Assembly: GCF_000333015.1 (NCBI RefSeq)
Contig: NZ_BANT01000012.1
Span: forward strand, 1-64,000
Length of the DNA: 64,000 bases
Source: Gordonia hirsuta DSM 44140 = NBRC 16056
GTDB taxonomy: Bacteria; Actinomycetota; Actinomycetes; Mycobacteriales; Mycobacteriaceae
Direction: 5' to 3'
Part shown: piece after piece, positions 57,301-64,000 of the stretch
Layout of the letters: each line of letters starts with the position of its first letter
Position numbering within the stretch: position 1 is the stretch's first letter
The notes under the pieces: model-generated
What the model saw: the letters and a program-made list of their open reading frames with translations, nothing else
What the model was told of the DNA's origin: nothing
Databases searched by the model: none
Made by a program: the position numbers and the translations under genes

Positions 57301-57581
57301 CGGACGGTTCGCGGGTGATGGTCGGCGGTGCGGTGACACACCGGCAACGGCCGGCCACCGCGTCGGGGGTGACCTTCCTGAACCTGGAGGACGAGACCGG
57401 GATGGTGAACGTGGTCTGCTCGGTCGGGCTGTGGACGCGGTACCGGAAACTGGCGCAGACCGCCTCGGCGCTGCTGGTCCGCGGTAAGGTGCGCAACGCC
57501 GAAGGGGCGGTGACCGTGGTCGCCGACCGCCTGCAGCAACTGGATCTGCGTGTGGGCACCCGCTCACGTGACTGGTGCTGA
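54336..57581 (+). CDS. dnaE2: Error-prone DNA polymerase III alpha subunit DnaE2
   Basis: 1081 aa translesion polymerase of the ImuA'-ImuB-DnaE2 mutasome. The PHP domain begins YAELHAHSAFSFLDGAALPEEM. The catalytic palm has FPGYFLVVHDIV, QGRGSAANSAVCYALG and the triad-bearing PDIDIDIESDRREEVIQYVY. LGLGMLSALHYA, the finger segment MGSKRSPEKMQRLR and a C-terminal OB fold (VMVGGAVTHRQRPATASGVTFLNLEDETG) follow. GTG 54336 gives GWDNGPPSWAEMERVL, the start of mycobacterial DnaE2, and lies six bases after the -10. Expression should be damage-inducible through the LexA box. Confidence 0.96.
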   Translation: MGWDNGPPSWAEMERVLSGRPPGPGAGLGDGGDAPAWSRGRGAYRAQEVEPVAGAVRYAELHAHSAFSFLDGAALPEEMVTEAHRLGLTGLSLVDHDGFYGVVRFAEAAREHRLPTVFGAELSLARDAVRAGAVDPPGEHLLVLARDAEGYRRLSRTIAQAHMSGGEKGLLRYDDEAITAAAPGHWMILTGCRKGSVRRALARGGRSAARRALGELVDRFGRDGVAVELTATGSSDDDERNAVLAQLAAEFGVPPVATSGAHFTGPARRRLALAVAAVRARTDIDTIAGWLPGVGGAHLRSGDEMARLLPAHRDAIDNAADMADDFAFSLGLIAPELPPFDVPAGHTEASWLRELTERGARRRYGTRAQRPDAYRQIDRELGIIETLTFPGYFLVVHDIVAFCRDNDILCQGRGSAANSAVCYALGVTSVDPIAAQLLFERFLSPERDGPPDIDIDIESDRREEVIQYVYARHGREHSAQVANVITYRGRSAVRDMARALGYDPGQQDAWSKLPDSAPPDVRAMAAEVSSLPRHLGIHSGGMVICDRPIADVCPTEWARMPGRSVLQWDKDDCAAIGLVKFDLLGLGMLSALHYAIDLVREHKGIEVDLATIDLTEPAVYDMLCRADTVGVFQVESRAQMATLPRLKPRNFYDLVVEVALIRPGPIQGGSVHPYIRRRNGLEEPTVEHPSMHKALDRTLGIPLFQEQLMQLAVDVAGFDAAEADQLRRAMGSKRSPEKMQRLRARFYAGMEQVNGITGETADRIFEKMAAFANFGFPESHSQSFASLVFYSAWFKLHHPAAFCAALLRAQPMGFYSPQSLVADARRHGVRVHRPEVNASLAHASLENAGLDVRIGLGAVRGLGVDAARRIVDDRVARGPYADIADLSRRTELTAPQLESLATAGAFASLGHDRRTALWEAGAVAGLREDQLPVVSPRAAPTLPGMSEIELAAVDAAATGITPHSYPTQYLRPRLAAMGVVPADRLLSVPDGSRVMVGGAVTHRQRPATASGVTFLNLEDETGMVNVVCSVGLWTRYRKLAQTASALLVRGKVRNAEGAVTVVADRLQQLDLRVGTRSRDWC

Positions 57582-57637
57582 ACCGTCCGGGGCCCGGAAT
57601 CCGGGGGCAGCCGGCCTCGGCATGGGATCATCGAAGG

Positions 57638-57874
57638 ATGGCCGCAGCTCCGCAGCAGATCGCCGTGACGGTGAAACCGAACAGTAAGAAGGGCCCGCTG
57701 GTGCAGACCGGCCCGGATGGCGCCTTGACGGTGTACGTGCGTGAGCCGGCGACCGAAGGCAAGGCCAACAAGGCCGTCGGTGTGCTGCTGGCCGAACACT
57801 TCGGTGTTCCCAAGAGTGCCGTTGTCTTGGTCGGCGGCGCCACCTCGCGGCTCAAGCGGTTCCGGATCCGGTGA
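57638..57874 (+). CDS. DUF167 (YggU) family protein
   Basis: 78 aa, one small alpha/beta domain: QQIAVTVKPNSKKGPLVQ, LTVYVREPATEGKANKAVGVLLAEHFGVPKSAVVLVGGATSRLKRFRI. This is the complete conserved core of the family, whose function is unknown. ATG 57638 is preferred over 57575 because the conserved part starts directly after it. It follows dnaE2 by 56 bases. Confidence 0.88.
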   Translation: MAAAPQQIAVTVKPNSKKGPLVQTGPDGALTVYVREPATEGKANKAVGVLLAEHFGVPKSAVVLVGGATSRLKRFRIR

Positions 57875-57986
57875 GTGCGCACCGGTCGGCTACCCGCGAG
57901 TTCGTCGCCGCGATAGTGTCACGCCACAATGGTGGGGGGCGATCGCGCGTGGCGGTGGCCGAGAGTCGAAAGAGAGCTGGTGAGAC

Positions 57987-58739
57987 ATGGAGGTCGTGAT
58001 CACTGATCACCCCGAACAGGTGCTGGCGGACATCATCACCGAGGTGGTCCGTGAGGGGGCGACGACCCTGGGTCTGGCGACCGGATCGTCACCGGTGCCC
58101 ACCTACACCGAACTGATCCGGCGCCACCGCGAAGAAGGGCTGTCGTTCCGCGGGATGCAGGCGGTCCTGCTCGACGAATACGTCGGTCTGCCCCCGAACC
58201 ATCCGGAAGCCTATGCGCGATTCATCCGCGACAACTTCACCGACCACGTCGACTTCGATGCGGTGCACTCACCGGACGGCATGGCCGCCGACGCCAAAGG
58301 GGCCGCTGCCGAATACGACGAGCTGATCGCCCGGCTGGGACCGGTCGACGTCCAGCTGCTCGGTATCGGCAGCAACGGTCACATCGGCTTCAACGAGCCC
58401 TCCTCCTCGCTCACCTCGCGCACCCGCATCAAGACGCTCACCGAGAAGACCCGCCGGGACAATGCGCGCTTCTTCGGTGGAGACCTGGAGCAGGTTCCCC
58501 TGCACGTGGTGACCCAGGGACTGGGCACCATCTGCGAAGCGACACATCTGGCGCTGGTGGCCACCGGCGAGACCAAGGCCGAGGCGATCGCCGCGGCGGT
58601 GGAGGGCCCGCTGTCGGCGTCGTGCCCGGCCTCGATCCTGCAGTGGCATCCGCGCGCCACCGTCGTGCTGGATCCGGCCGCCGCCTCCCGGCTCCGGGAC
58701 ATCGAGTACTACCGCTACGCGTACACCCACAAGCCGTGA
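57987..58739 (+). CDS. nagB: Glucosamine-6-phosphate deaminase
   Basis: Converts glucosamine-6-phosphate to fructose-6-phosphate and ammonia in amino-sugar use. The 250 aa protein has GLATGSSPVPTYTELI, the active-site LLDEYVGLPPNHPEAY, QLLGIGSNGHIGFNEPSSSLTSRTRIKTL and the C-terminal ILQWHPRATVVLDPAA. ATG 57987 has GAGAGCTGGTGAG upstream. Unlike many nagB genes it stands without nagA or nagE beside it. The stop codon falls in a 14-bp tandem repeat. Confidence 0.95.
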   Translation: MEVVITDHPEQVLADIITEVVREGATTLGLATGSSPVPTYTELIRRHREEGLSFRGMQAVLLDEYVGLPPNHPEAYARFIRDNFTDHVDFDAVHSPDGMAADAKGAAAEYDELIARLGPVDVQLLGIGSNGHIGFNEPSSSLTSRTRIKTLTEKTRRDNARFFGGDLEQVPLHVVTQGLGTICEATHLALVATGETKAEAIAAAVEGPLSASCPASILQWHPRATVVLDPAAASRLRDIEYYRYAYTHKP

Positions 58740-58760
58740 CCCCGCTGCCGTGACCCCGCT
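58733..58760 (+). repeat. Perfect 14-bp tandem repeat at the nagB stop codon
   Basis: GCCGTGACCCCGCT occurs at 58733-58746 and 58747-58760, with a degenerate third copy up to about 58772. The first unit contains the nagB stop codon. Confidence 0.75.
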
Positions 58761-58770
58761 GCGGTGACCC

Positions 58771-58800
58771 GCGCCGTCCAGCCGCCCGGTCAGACGGCGC
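58771..58800 (+). terminator. Hairpin between convergent nagB and trmL
   Basis: GCGCCGTC (58771-58778) pairs with GACGGCGC (58793-58800) around a 14-base loop. It could serve both convergent genes; no T run is present, and its far arm lies within the trmL 3' end. Confidence 0.5.
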
Positions 58801-59275
58801 CGGGAAAGCCCTGCTGCCGCCAGGCCTCGTAGAGCGCGACGCTGGTCGCATTGGCCAGGTTCATCGAGCGACGATCGGGCAGCATCGGAATGCGCAGCTG
58901 ATCGGTCACCTGCGGGTCGCGCAGCACATCCTCGGGCAGACCGGTCGGCTCGGGACCGAAGAGCAGGACGTCGCCGCGGCGGTACTCGACCTGCGTGTAG
59001 AAACGCCGGGCATGCGCGGTGAAGGCGAAGACCCGCTGCGGCGCCAGTGCCGCCCACGCCGTCGGCAAGTCCGGATGCACGCTCACATGCGCCATCTCGT
59101 GGTAGTCCAGTCCGGCCCGGCGCACCTGCTGATCGGTCATGGTGAAACCGAGCGGCTCGATCAGGTGCAACTGAACCCCGGTGTTGGCTGCGATCCGGAT
59201 GGCATTGCCGGTGTTGGGCGGAATGCAGGGCTGGTAGTAGACGATTTTCAGGTCGAACGATGCGGGCTCGGGCAC
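58790..59275 (-). CDS. trmL: tRNA (cytidine/uridine-34-2'-O)-methyltransferase TrmL
   Basis: 161 aa SPOUT methyltransferase acting on the wobble base of leucine tRNAs. IVYYQPCIPPNTGNAIRIAANTG at the N-terminus and the knot segment LLFGPEPTGLPEDVL plus RSMNLANATSVALYEAWRQ match TrmL/YibK. ATG 59275 gives normal length. It is 18 bases downstream of the hemerythrin gene on the same strand and convergent with nagB. Confidence 0.93.
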   Translation of the reverse strand: MPEPASFDLKIVYYQPCIPPNTGNAIRIAANTGVQLHLIEPLGFTMTDQQVRRAGLDYHEMAHVSVHPDLPTAWAALAPQRVFAFTAHARRFYTQVEYRRGDVLLFGPEPTGLPEDVLRDPQVTDQLRIPMLPDRRSMNLANATSVALYEAWRQQGFPGAV

Positions 59276-59293
59276 CCGGTCATTCTCCCAGGC

Positions 59294-59791
59294 TCAGCCC
59301 TCGGCGCGCGCGGGGGTCCACCCCGCCGGGGTCCGGCCGGTGACCAGGAATTCCCCGAGCTGCGCCTTGGCGGCGTCGCTGAGCTCGGGATCCACGTGTG
59401 GGTAGATCACCGGCTCCTCTTTGGAGTTGTGTGCCGACAGCAGCTCCAGCAGCTCGTTGCACGCCTGGATCGCTGCGGTCCGCTTGGGTTCGGTGTCGAC
59501 GTCGTCGTGCTCGAGCAGCGCCTCCAGGGCATCCAGTCGCCGCCACATCTGTCCGTGCTCGTTCTCCATCACCATGATGGGCATGCGCAGCGCGCCCTGT
59601 TTGAGGGGCGGGAAGACCAGGTCTTCTTCGAGGTAGATGTGGCGGCGCAGGGCGTGCAGGCCGTCGACCAGCGGACGGGCCCACTCGCCGAGGGACTGCG
59701 CCGGCGGAGTCCGGGTGAAACGTTCGATGGCGGCGTCGATCTCGTGGTGTTCGGCGGTCAATGCCGTGGCGAGATCGGTCGGCTGGCTCAT
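59294..59791 (-). CDS. Hemerythrin-domain (HHE) protein
   Basis: 165 aa four-helix bundle with the di-iron ligands in order: H16 (EHHEID), H51 and E55 (RHIYLEED), H79 (NEHGQM), H121 and E125 (AHNSKEE), and H132. Such proteins bind O2 or NO or sense iron and redox state in the cytoplasm. It lies 53 bases downstream of the DUF2892 gene and probably shares its promoter and the palindromic operator at 60153-60168. ATG 59791 is preceded by AGGAGC about five bases upstream. Confidence 0.9.
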   Translation of the reverse strand: MSQPTDLATALTAEHHEIDAAIERFTRTPPAQSLGEWARPLVDGLHALRRHIYLEEDLVFPPLKQGALRMPIMVMENEHGQMWRRLDALEALLEHDDVDTEPKRTAAIQACNELLELLSAHNSKEEPVIYPHVDPELSDAAKAQLGEFLVTGRTPAGWTPARAEG

Positions 59792-59844
59792 CGGTTGCTC
59801 CTGACTCTCGACTCAGATGGTGCCTTTCAGGCTACCCCCGCAGG

Positions 59845-60081
59845 TCAGCGCGTGCAGACCGCATAACGCCCGAGGCCGACCTTCTCCATGATCAGCGAGG
59901 CGGGGCACCAGCCGGCGTAGGCGTAGAACGCCAGGTTCAGGGCGATGAAACCGGTCAGGAACAGCCACCATGGGCCGAGGGTGGCCACCAGGATGATGCT
60001 GACGAAGAGCATCAGCGAGGCCAGGGCGGGCACCAGGCGGTCGACGGTGAGCTTGTTGTCGGCGTAGCGCGAGAGCGACAT
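59845..60081 (-). CDS. DUF2892 (YgaP-type) small membrane protein
   Basis: 78 aa with two membrane helices (about 17-36 and 38-57) and two cysteines, C59 in YAGWCPASLI and C76 near the end. This is the DUF2892 unit that is fused to a rhodanese in YgaP and often accompanies sulfurtransferases and persulfide genes. ATG 60081 has GAGGAG six bases upstream. The -10 TATAGT (60155-60150 on the minus strand) is overlapped by an ATACCCC-N2-GGGGTAT operator. Confidence 0.87.
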   Translation of the reverse strand: MSLSRYADNKLTVDRLVPALASLMLFVSIILVATLGPWWLFLTGFIALNLAFYAYAGWCPASLIMEKVGLGRYAVCTR

Positions 60082-60152
60082 GAGGACTCCTCATAGGGGT
60101 GAGGCCGGGCCTGTCGGCCGGCCTCGTCGATGAACGGAAGGATGACCGAACT

Positions 60153-60168
60153 ATACCCCAGGGGGTAT
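60153..60168. promoter_or_regulatory. CsoR/CstR-type operator upstream of DUF2892-hemerythrin
   Basis: ATACCCC-AG-GGGGTAT, the same 7-2-7 architecture as the core of the palindrome at 25927-25948. On the minus strand GGGGTAT runs into the -10 hexamer TATAGT. It lies 72 bases upstream of the DUF2892 start. The folD gene lies on the other side, but there is no good hexamer for that direction. Confidence 0.7.
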
Positions 60169-60245
60169 GCATCGCACTAGATTGTGGCCTCGGTCGCGCG
60201 GGGCACGGTGGGGGATCGGCCTCGGTGATGGAACAATGGGGAGCC

Positions 60246-61109
60246 GTGACGGCGATTCGACTGGACGGCAAGACCACTCGCGACGAGATCTTCGAGGACC
60301 TGGCCCAACGCGTGGAGCGGCTGCGCGGCGCGGGCGTGCTGCCCGGCCTGGGCACCATCCTGGTGGGCGACGATCCGGGCTCGCACTCGTACGTCAAAGG
60401 CAAGCACGGCGACTGTGCCCGGATCGGTGTCGCCTCGATCCGCAAAGATCTGCCGGCCGATGCCAGCCAGGAAGAGCTGAACGCGGCGATCGACGAGCTC
60501 AACGCCGATCCGGCCTGCACCGGCTACATCGTGCAGCTGCCCCTGCCGCGGCATCTGGACGAGAACGCGGCGCTGGAGCGGATCGACCCGGCCAAGGACG
60601 CCGACGGTCTGCACCCGATCAACCTCGGCCGGCTGGTGCTCGGTGAAGAGGCCACCCTCCCGTGCACACCGCGCGGCGTGGTGCATCTGCTGCGGCGGTA
60701 CGACATCCCGATCGACGGGGCGCACGTGGTCGTCGTCGGCCGCGGGATCACCATCGGCCGCCCGATCGGTCTGCTGCTGACCCGGCGCAGCGAGAACGCC
60801 ACGGTGACCCTGTGCCACACCGGCACCCGGGATCTGGCGCAGGAGGTCCGCCGCGCCGACATCGTGGTGGCCGCGGCCGGCGTGGCGCACCTGATCACCG
60901 CGGACATGGTCAAGCCGGGGGCCGCGGTGATCGATGTCGGCGTCAGCCGCGGTGACGAGGGTCTGATGGGCGATGTCGCCCCGGACGTCTGGGAGGTCGC
61001 CGGTGCGGTCTCACCCAACCCCGGCGGCGTGGGTCCGCTGACCCGGGCCTTCCTGCTGGTCAACGTCGTCGAACGGGCCGAAGCCGAGTTGGCGGCCCGG
61101 GCGCAGTGA
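60246..61109 (+). CDS. folD: Bifunctional methylenetetrahydrofolate dehydrogenase/cyclohydrolase
   Basis: Interconverts methylene- and formyl-tetrahydrofolate in one-carbon metabolism. The 287 aa protein has [24 protein letters not shown] with the catalytic tyrosine and lysine, [32 protein letters not shown], the NADP motif [18 protein letters not shown] and the C-terminal [19 protein letters not shown] 60246 gives the family start ([15 protein letters not shown]); an in-frame ATG at 60228 is possible. Its stop overlaps the next gene as GTGA. Confidence 0.95.
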   Translation: MTAIRLDGKTTRDEIFEDLAQRVERLRGAGVLPGLGTILVGDDPGSHSYVKGKHGDCARIGVASIRKDLPADASQEELNAAIDELNADPACTGYIVQLPLPRHLDENAALERIDPAKDADGLHPINLGRLVLGEEATLPCTPRGVVHLLRRYDIPIDGAHVVVVGRGITIGRPIGLLLTRRSENATVTLCHTGTRDLAQEVRRADIVVAAAGVAHLITADMVKPGAAVIDVGVSRGDEGLMGDVAPDVWEVAGAVSPNPGGVGPLTRAFLLVNVVERAEAELAARAQ

Positions 61110-61459
61110 CCGCTGCCGGGACCGCCGCCGACAAGACGGCCGCCGCTGCGGCGGCCGCGCGGCATCGTGCCGAGCTGCGCCAGCGGATCCTGCGGCAGAT
61201 CCCGTTCCTGTTCGTGATGTCGATCGTGCTGCTGGCGGCGATCCTGGTGCTGTTCGACCGCTGGCGCCGCGGCAGCGTGGCGTTCGGGGCCGCACTGCTG
61301 GTCGGCGCCGTCTTCCGCGCCGTCCTGCCCAACGACCGGGCCGGACTGCTGCAGGTCCGCAGCCGCCCCTTCGATATCGGGGCGCTGACCTCACTGGGGG
61401 TGCTGGTGATCTGGCTGGCCGTCTCGATCGACTCGCTGGGCACCGGCGACCAGTTGTAA
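61106..61459 (+). CDS. DUF3017 family membrane protein
   Basis: 117 aa with three hydrophobic segments near 33-50 ([19 protein letters not shown]), 57-70 and 92-108 ([19 protein letters not shown]). [16 protein letters not shown] between the second and third is the family's conserved loop. Function unknown. GTG 61106 overlaps the folD stop; folD-DUF3017 is a conserved pair in Actinobacteria. Confidence 0.87.
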   Translation: MTAAGTAADKTAAAAAAARHRAELRQRILRQIPFLFVMSIVLLAAILVLFDRWRRGSVAFGAALLVGAVFRAVLPNDRAGLLQVRSRPFDIGALTSLGVLVIWLAVSIDSLGTGDQL

Positions 61460-61467
61460 GACGTGGG

Positions 61468-61485
61468 CCCGGACCCCGGTCCGGG
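61468..61485 (+). terminator. Hairpin between convergent DUF3017 and metX genes
   Basis: CCCGGAC and GTCCGGG form a 7-bp stem around CCCG, eight bases after the DUF3017 stop and 18 before the metX end. A T run is absent, so it is a moderate candidate for a bidirectional terminator. Confidence 0.5.
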
Positions 61486-61503
61486 TATCGCCCGGCGTTG
61501 AGC

Positions 61504-62664
61504 TCAGCGGGCGGCGCGTTGCTGCCGTGCCAGTTCCAGAGTCTCGGCCAGCAGCTCGCCCACGGCCTGGCGCTCGGTGAGGAAGCCGTCGTGGCCGGCG
61601 GCCGAATGCACCACCCGCAGTTCTCCGACGCAGTTGCCCAGTTCGGCGGCCAGTTCGGCCTGCTGATACAGCGGATACAGGCGATCGGAGTCGATGCCGA
61701 CCACCATCGTCGGCACCGGGCAGGAGTTGAGAGCGGCGGTGACTCCACCGCGCCCGCGGCCCACGTCGTGGGAGTTGAGTACCTCGGACAGGACGGCGTA
61801 GCTGCCCGGGTCGAAGCGCGATTTGAGTTTTTCGGCCTGGTATTCCAGATAGCTCTGCACCGCATAGCGACCACCGTGCAACGGTTCCTCGTCGCCCTGC
61901 GGAGCGTTCTGGAAGCGCTCGTCGAGTTCGACGTCGTACCGGTAGCTCAAGTGGGCCATCCGCCGTGCGATCCCCATCCCGGTCATCGGGGCACGGCCGG
62001 TGCCGTAGTAGTCGCCGCCCTGCCAGTCCGGGTCGGCGGTGATGGCGGCGATCTGGGTGGTCTGGGTGCCGATCTGATCGGCCGAGGCGCGCGCTCCGAC
62101 CGCCAGGACCAGCCCGGTGTCGATCATCTCTGGGTGGGTCACCAGCCACTCCAGGGCTCGGGCACCGCCCATCGAACCGCCGGTCACCGCGGCGAACCGG
62201 GTGATCCCCAGATCGGTGAAGGCGCGGTATTCGGCGGCGACCAGATCGCGGACGGTCAACCGCGGGAACCGCGATCCCCACGGCTTGCCGTCGGGGGCCA
62301 CACAGCACGGTCCGGTGGAGCCGAAGCAGCCGCCGATGGCGTTGGGGGCGATGACGCACCATTCGTCGGTGTCGACGGCGCAGCCGGGCCCCACCAGACC
62401 GTCCCACCAGCCGACCATCGAGAAACGCTCATCGGCAGGTCCGGTGACGTGCGAGTTGCCGGTCAGGGCGTGCAACGCGAGGACGATGTTGTCACGGGCC
62501 GCGTTGGGGGTGCCCCAGCGCTGGAAGGTGACGGTGGCGTCGTCGAGTTGCTGCCCCGACTCCAGCGGTAGATCTCCGATCGGAACGACGACCTGGACGC
62601 CGTCGGGGCCGGTGGCCCAGTCGGCGCCCAGGACCATCGTCGTCCGGTCGGAGGTCACAGACAT
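61504..62664 (-). CDS. metX: Homoserine O-acetyltransferase
   Basis: Acetylates homoserine with acetyl-CoA, opening the branch to methionine. The 386 aa alpha/beta hydrolase-fold enzyme has [18 protein letters not shown], the nucleophile [23 protein letters not shown] and the C-terminal catalytic His in [10 protein letters not shown]. The ATG at 62664 follows the metY stop by six bases, so metY-metX form one operon that makes homocysteine from homoserine. Confidence 0.96.
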   Translation of the reverse strand: MSVTSDRTTMVLGADWATGPDGVQVVVPIGDLPLESGQQLDDATVTFQRWGTPNAARDNIVLALHALTGNSHVTGPADERFSMVGWWDGLVGPGCAVDTDEWCVIAPNAIGGCFGSTGPCCVAPDGKPWGSRFPRLTVRDLVAAEYRAFTDLGITRFAAVTGGSMGGARALEWLVTHPEMIDTGLVLAVGARASADQIGTQTTQIAAITADPDWQGGDYYGTGRAPMTGMGIARRMAHLSYRYDVELDERFQNAPQGDEEPLHGGRYAVQSYLEYQAEKLKSRFDPGSYAVLSEVLNSHDVGRGRGGVTAALNSCPVPTMVVGIDSDRLYPLYQQAELAAELGNCVGELRVVHSAAGHDGFLTERQAVGELLAETLELARQQRAAR

Positions 62665-62670
62665 CGTCGC

Positions 62671-63972
62671 TCAGGCCTTGGCGGCCGCGAAGCCCTTGTC
62701 CAGGTCGGCGAGGATGTCGTCGATGTTCTCGATGCCCGCGGCCAGGCGGATCAGGCCCGGGGTGACACCGGCGGCGGCCTGAGCGTCGGGGCTCAGCTGC
62801 GCATGGGTGGTGGATGCGGGGTGGATCACCAGCGAACGCACATCGCCGATGTTGGCGACATGGCTGTGCAGTTCCAGGCCGTCGACGAACTTCTTGCCCG
62901 ACTCCAGGCCGCCGGAGATCTCGAAGCCGATCACCGCACCGGTGCCCTTCGGGAAGTGCTTGCGGCCCAGTTCGTAGTACGGGGACGACTCCAGGCCGGC
63001 GAAGGCGACCGATTCGACCTGTGGGTGGGCTTCCAGGTATTCGGCGACCTTCTGGGCGTTCTCGACATGGCGTTCCATCCGCAGACTCAGGGTCTCGATG
63101 CCCTGGGCGATGAGGAAGGCGTTGAACGGGGAGATGGCCGAACCGGTGTCGCGCAGCAGCTGCACGCGCGCCTTGAGGGCGAAGGCCGGGGCACCCAGAT
63201 CGGCGTAGACCACACCGCCGTAGCTGGGGTCCGGGGTGGTGAAGCCGGGGAACAGGTCCTGGCCGTCACGCTGGACCCGCCAGTCGAAGGTGCCGCCGTC
63301 GACGATCACACCGCCGATGGACGTGCCGTGCCCGCCCAGGTACTTGGTGGCAGATTCGACGACGATATCGGCGCCGTGCTCGATCGGGCGGTACAGGTAC
63401 GGGGTCGCCACGGTGTTGTCGATGATCAGCGGCAGCCCGTTCTCGTGGGCGACCGCGGCCACGGCGTCGACGTCGAGCAGCTGGTTGTGCGGGTTGGCGA
63501 CGGTCTCGCCGAACAGCGCCCGGGTGTTGGGCTGGATGGCCGCGCGCCAGGACTCCGGATCGTCCGGGTCCTCGACGAAGATCACTTCGATCCCGAACTT
63601 GGGCAGGGTGTGGGCGAACAGGTTCTGGGTGCCGCCGTAGATCCGCGGGCTGGCGACCACGCTGCTGCCGGCATCCATCAGGTTCTGGATCGCGTAGGTG
63701 GTCGCGGCCTGACCCGAGGCGAGCAGGAGAGCGGCGACGCCGCCTTCCAGCGCGGCGATGCGCTGCTCGACGGTGTCCTGCGTCGGGTTCATGATCCGGG
63801 TGTAGATGTTGCCCGGCTCGGCCAGCGCGAACAGATTCGCGGCATGGTCGGTGTCGTTGAACACGTACGAGGTGGTCTGGTAGATCGGCAGAGCCCGGGC
63901 GTTGGTGTCGCCGACGGTCTGTCCGGCGTGCACCTGCAGGGTCTCAAAGCTCCAGTTGTTGGCGTCAGACAT
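62671..63972 (-). CDS. metY: O-acetylhomoserine sulfhydrylase
   Basis: PLP enzyme making homocysteine from O-acetylhomoserine and sulfide. The 433 aa protein has WSFETLQVHAGQ at the start, ARALPIYQTTSYVF, NPTQDTVEQRIAALEGG, the PLP lysine in VESATKYLGGHGTSIGG and the C-terminal SPDAQAAAGVTPGLIRLAAGIENIDDI. ATG 63972 gives the family start; only 28 bases of upstream DNA are visible, so its promoter or any leader RNA is not covered. Confidence 0.96.
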   Translation of the reverse strand: MSDANNWSFETLQVHAGQTVGDTNARALPIYQTTSYVFNDTDHAANLFALAEPGNIYTRIMNPTQDTVEQRIAALEGGVAALLLASGQAATTYAIQNLMDAGSSVVASPRIYGGTQNLFAHTLPKFGIEVIFVEDPDDPESWRAAIQPNTRALFGETVANPHNQLLDVDAVAAVAHENGLPLIIDNTVATPYLYRPIEHGADIVVESATKYLGGHGTSIGGVIVDGGTFDWRVQRDGQDLFPGFTTPDPSYGGVVYADLGAPAFALKARVQLLRDTGSAISPFNAFLIAQGIETLSLRMERHVENAQKVAEYLEAHPQVESVAFAGLESSPYYELGRKHFPKGTGAVIGFEISGGLESGKKFVDGLELHSHVANIGDVRSLVIHPASTTHAQLSPDAQAAAGVTPGLIRLAAGIENIDDILADLDKGFAAAKA

Positions 63973-64000
63973 GGACGAGAGAATCTCTTTCTCTTCTCGA

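Noticed and set aside
63973-64000. Riboswitch or operator upstream of metY
   Set aside because: Only 28 bases are available before the window ends; the GAGAGA/TCTCTT pattern is too short to interpret.

Overview
The window is a high-GC actinobacterial chromosome segment. Its gene order is close to the Mycobacterium tuberculosis Rv3433c-Rv3340 region: nnrD-alr-tsaE-tsaB-rimI-tsaD-groES-whiB3-sigD-rsdA-DUF5319-guaB2-guaB3-choD, then guaA, imuA'-imuB, dnaE2, folD-DUF3017 and metX/metY. WhiB3, RsdA, a mycofactocin-type SDR, a 13E12-repeat HNH protein and LexA boxes of the TCGAAC-N4-GTTCGA type all point to the order Mycobacteriales. A Gordonia-like (non-Mycobacterium) genus is my inference; nothing here proves it.

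Layout. 1-5040: cell-wall and t6A-tRNA operon (alr, alpha/beta hydrolase, tsaE, tsaB, rimI, tsaD), nearly every junction overlapping. 5027-9633: Fes-like esterase, HrcA/CIRCE-controlled groES with no groEL beside it, whiB3, sigD and its anti-sigma factor. 9693-15189: purine genes guaB2/guaB3 and the GMC oxidase choD. 15235-17898: a Dcu-type dicarboxylate transporter and an M20 amidohydrolase behind a possible Crp site. 17934-25478: MFS exporter, cysE-cysK, a BioYMN biotin transporter, an unknown gene, meso-diaminopimelate dehydrogenase and an oxidoreductase. 25485-30180: OsmC/transglutaminase divergent pair around a perfect palindrome, SDR, membrane protein, 13E12 HNH gene with SOS box. 30328-36926: a complete type I Wadjet system (jetABCD). 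37151-44502: serine hydrolase, guaA, small genes, and a LiaFSR-like PspC envelope-stress set. 44530-50138: membrane protein, a Ser/Thr kinase with a seven-blade RCC1 sensor, and SOS-controlled imuA'-imuB. 50208-57581: nitronate monooxygenase-like gene, a DSD-type PLP enzyme with a fatty acyl-CoA reductase, and SOS-controlled dnaE2. 57638-64000: nagB, trmL, hemerythrin and DUF2892 genes behind a second copy of the OsmC-type palindrome, folD, and metX-metY.

How the parts connect. LexA boxes precede the 13E12 gene, imuA' and dnaE2, so the mutagenic repair set and the HNH protein probably form one DNA-damage regulon. The motif ATACCCC-N2-GGGGTAT precedes osmC/transglutaminase and, 34 kb away, DUF2892-hemerythrin. 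In both places it merges into a -10 hexamer, which suggests a shared CsoR/CstR-family (persulfide or copper) regulon whose regulator lies outside the window. About ten genes start 6-7 nt after a TANNNT hexamer and look leaderless, which helps fix several starts. I saw no tRNA or rRNA gene, CRISPR array, insertion sequence or prophage, and no stretch above 300 bases lacks a gene.
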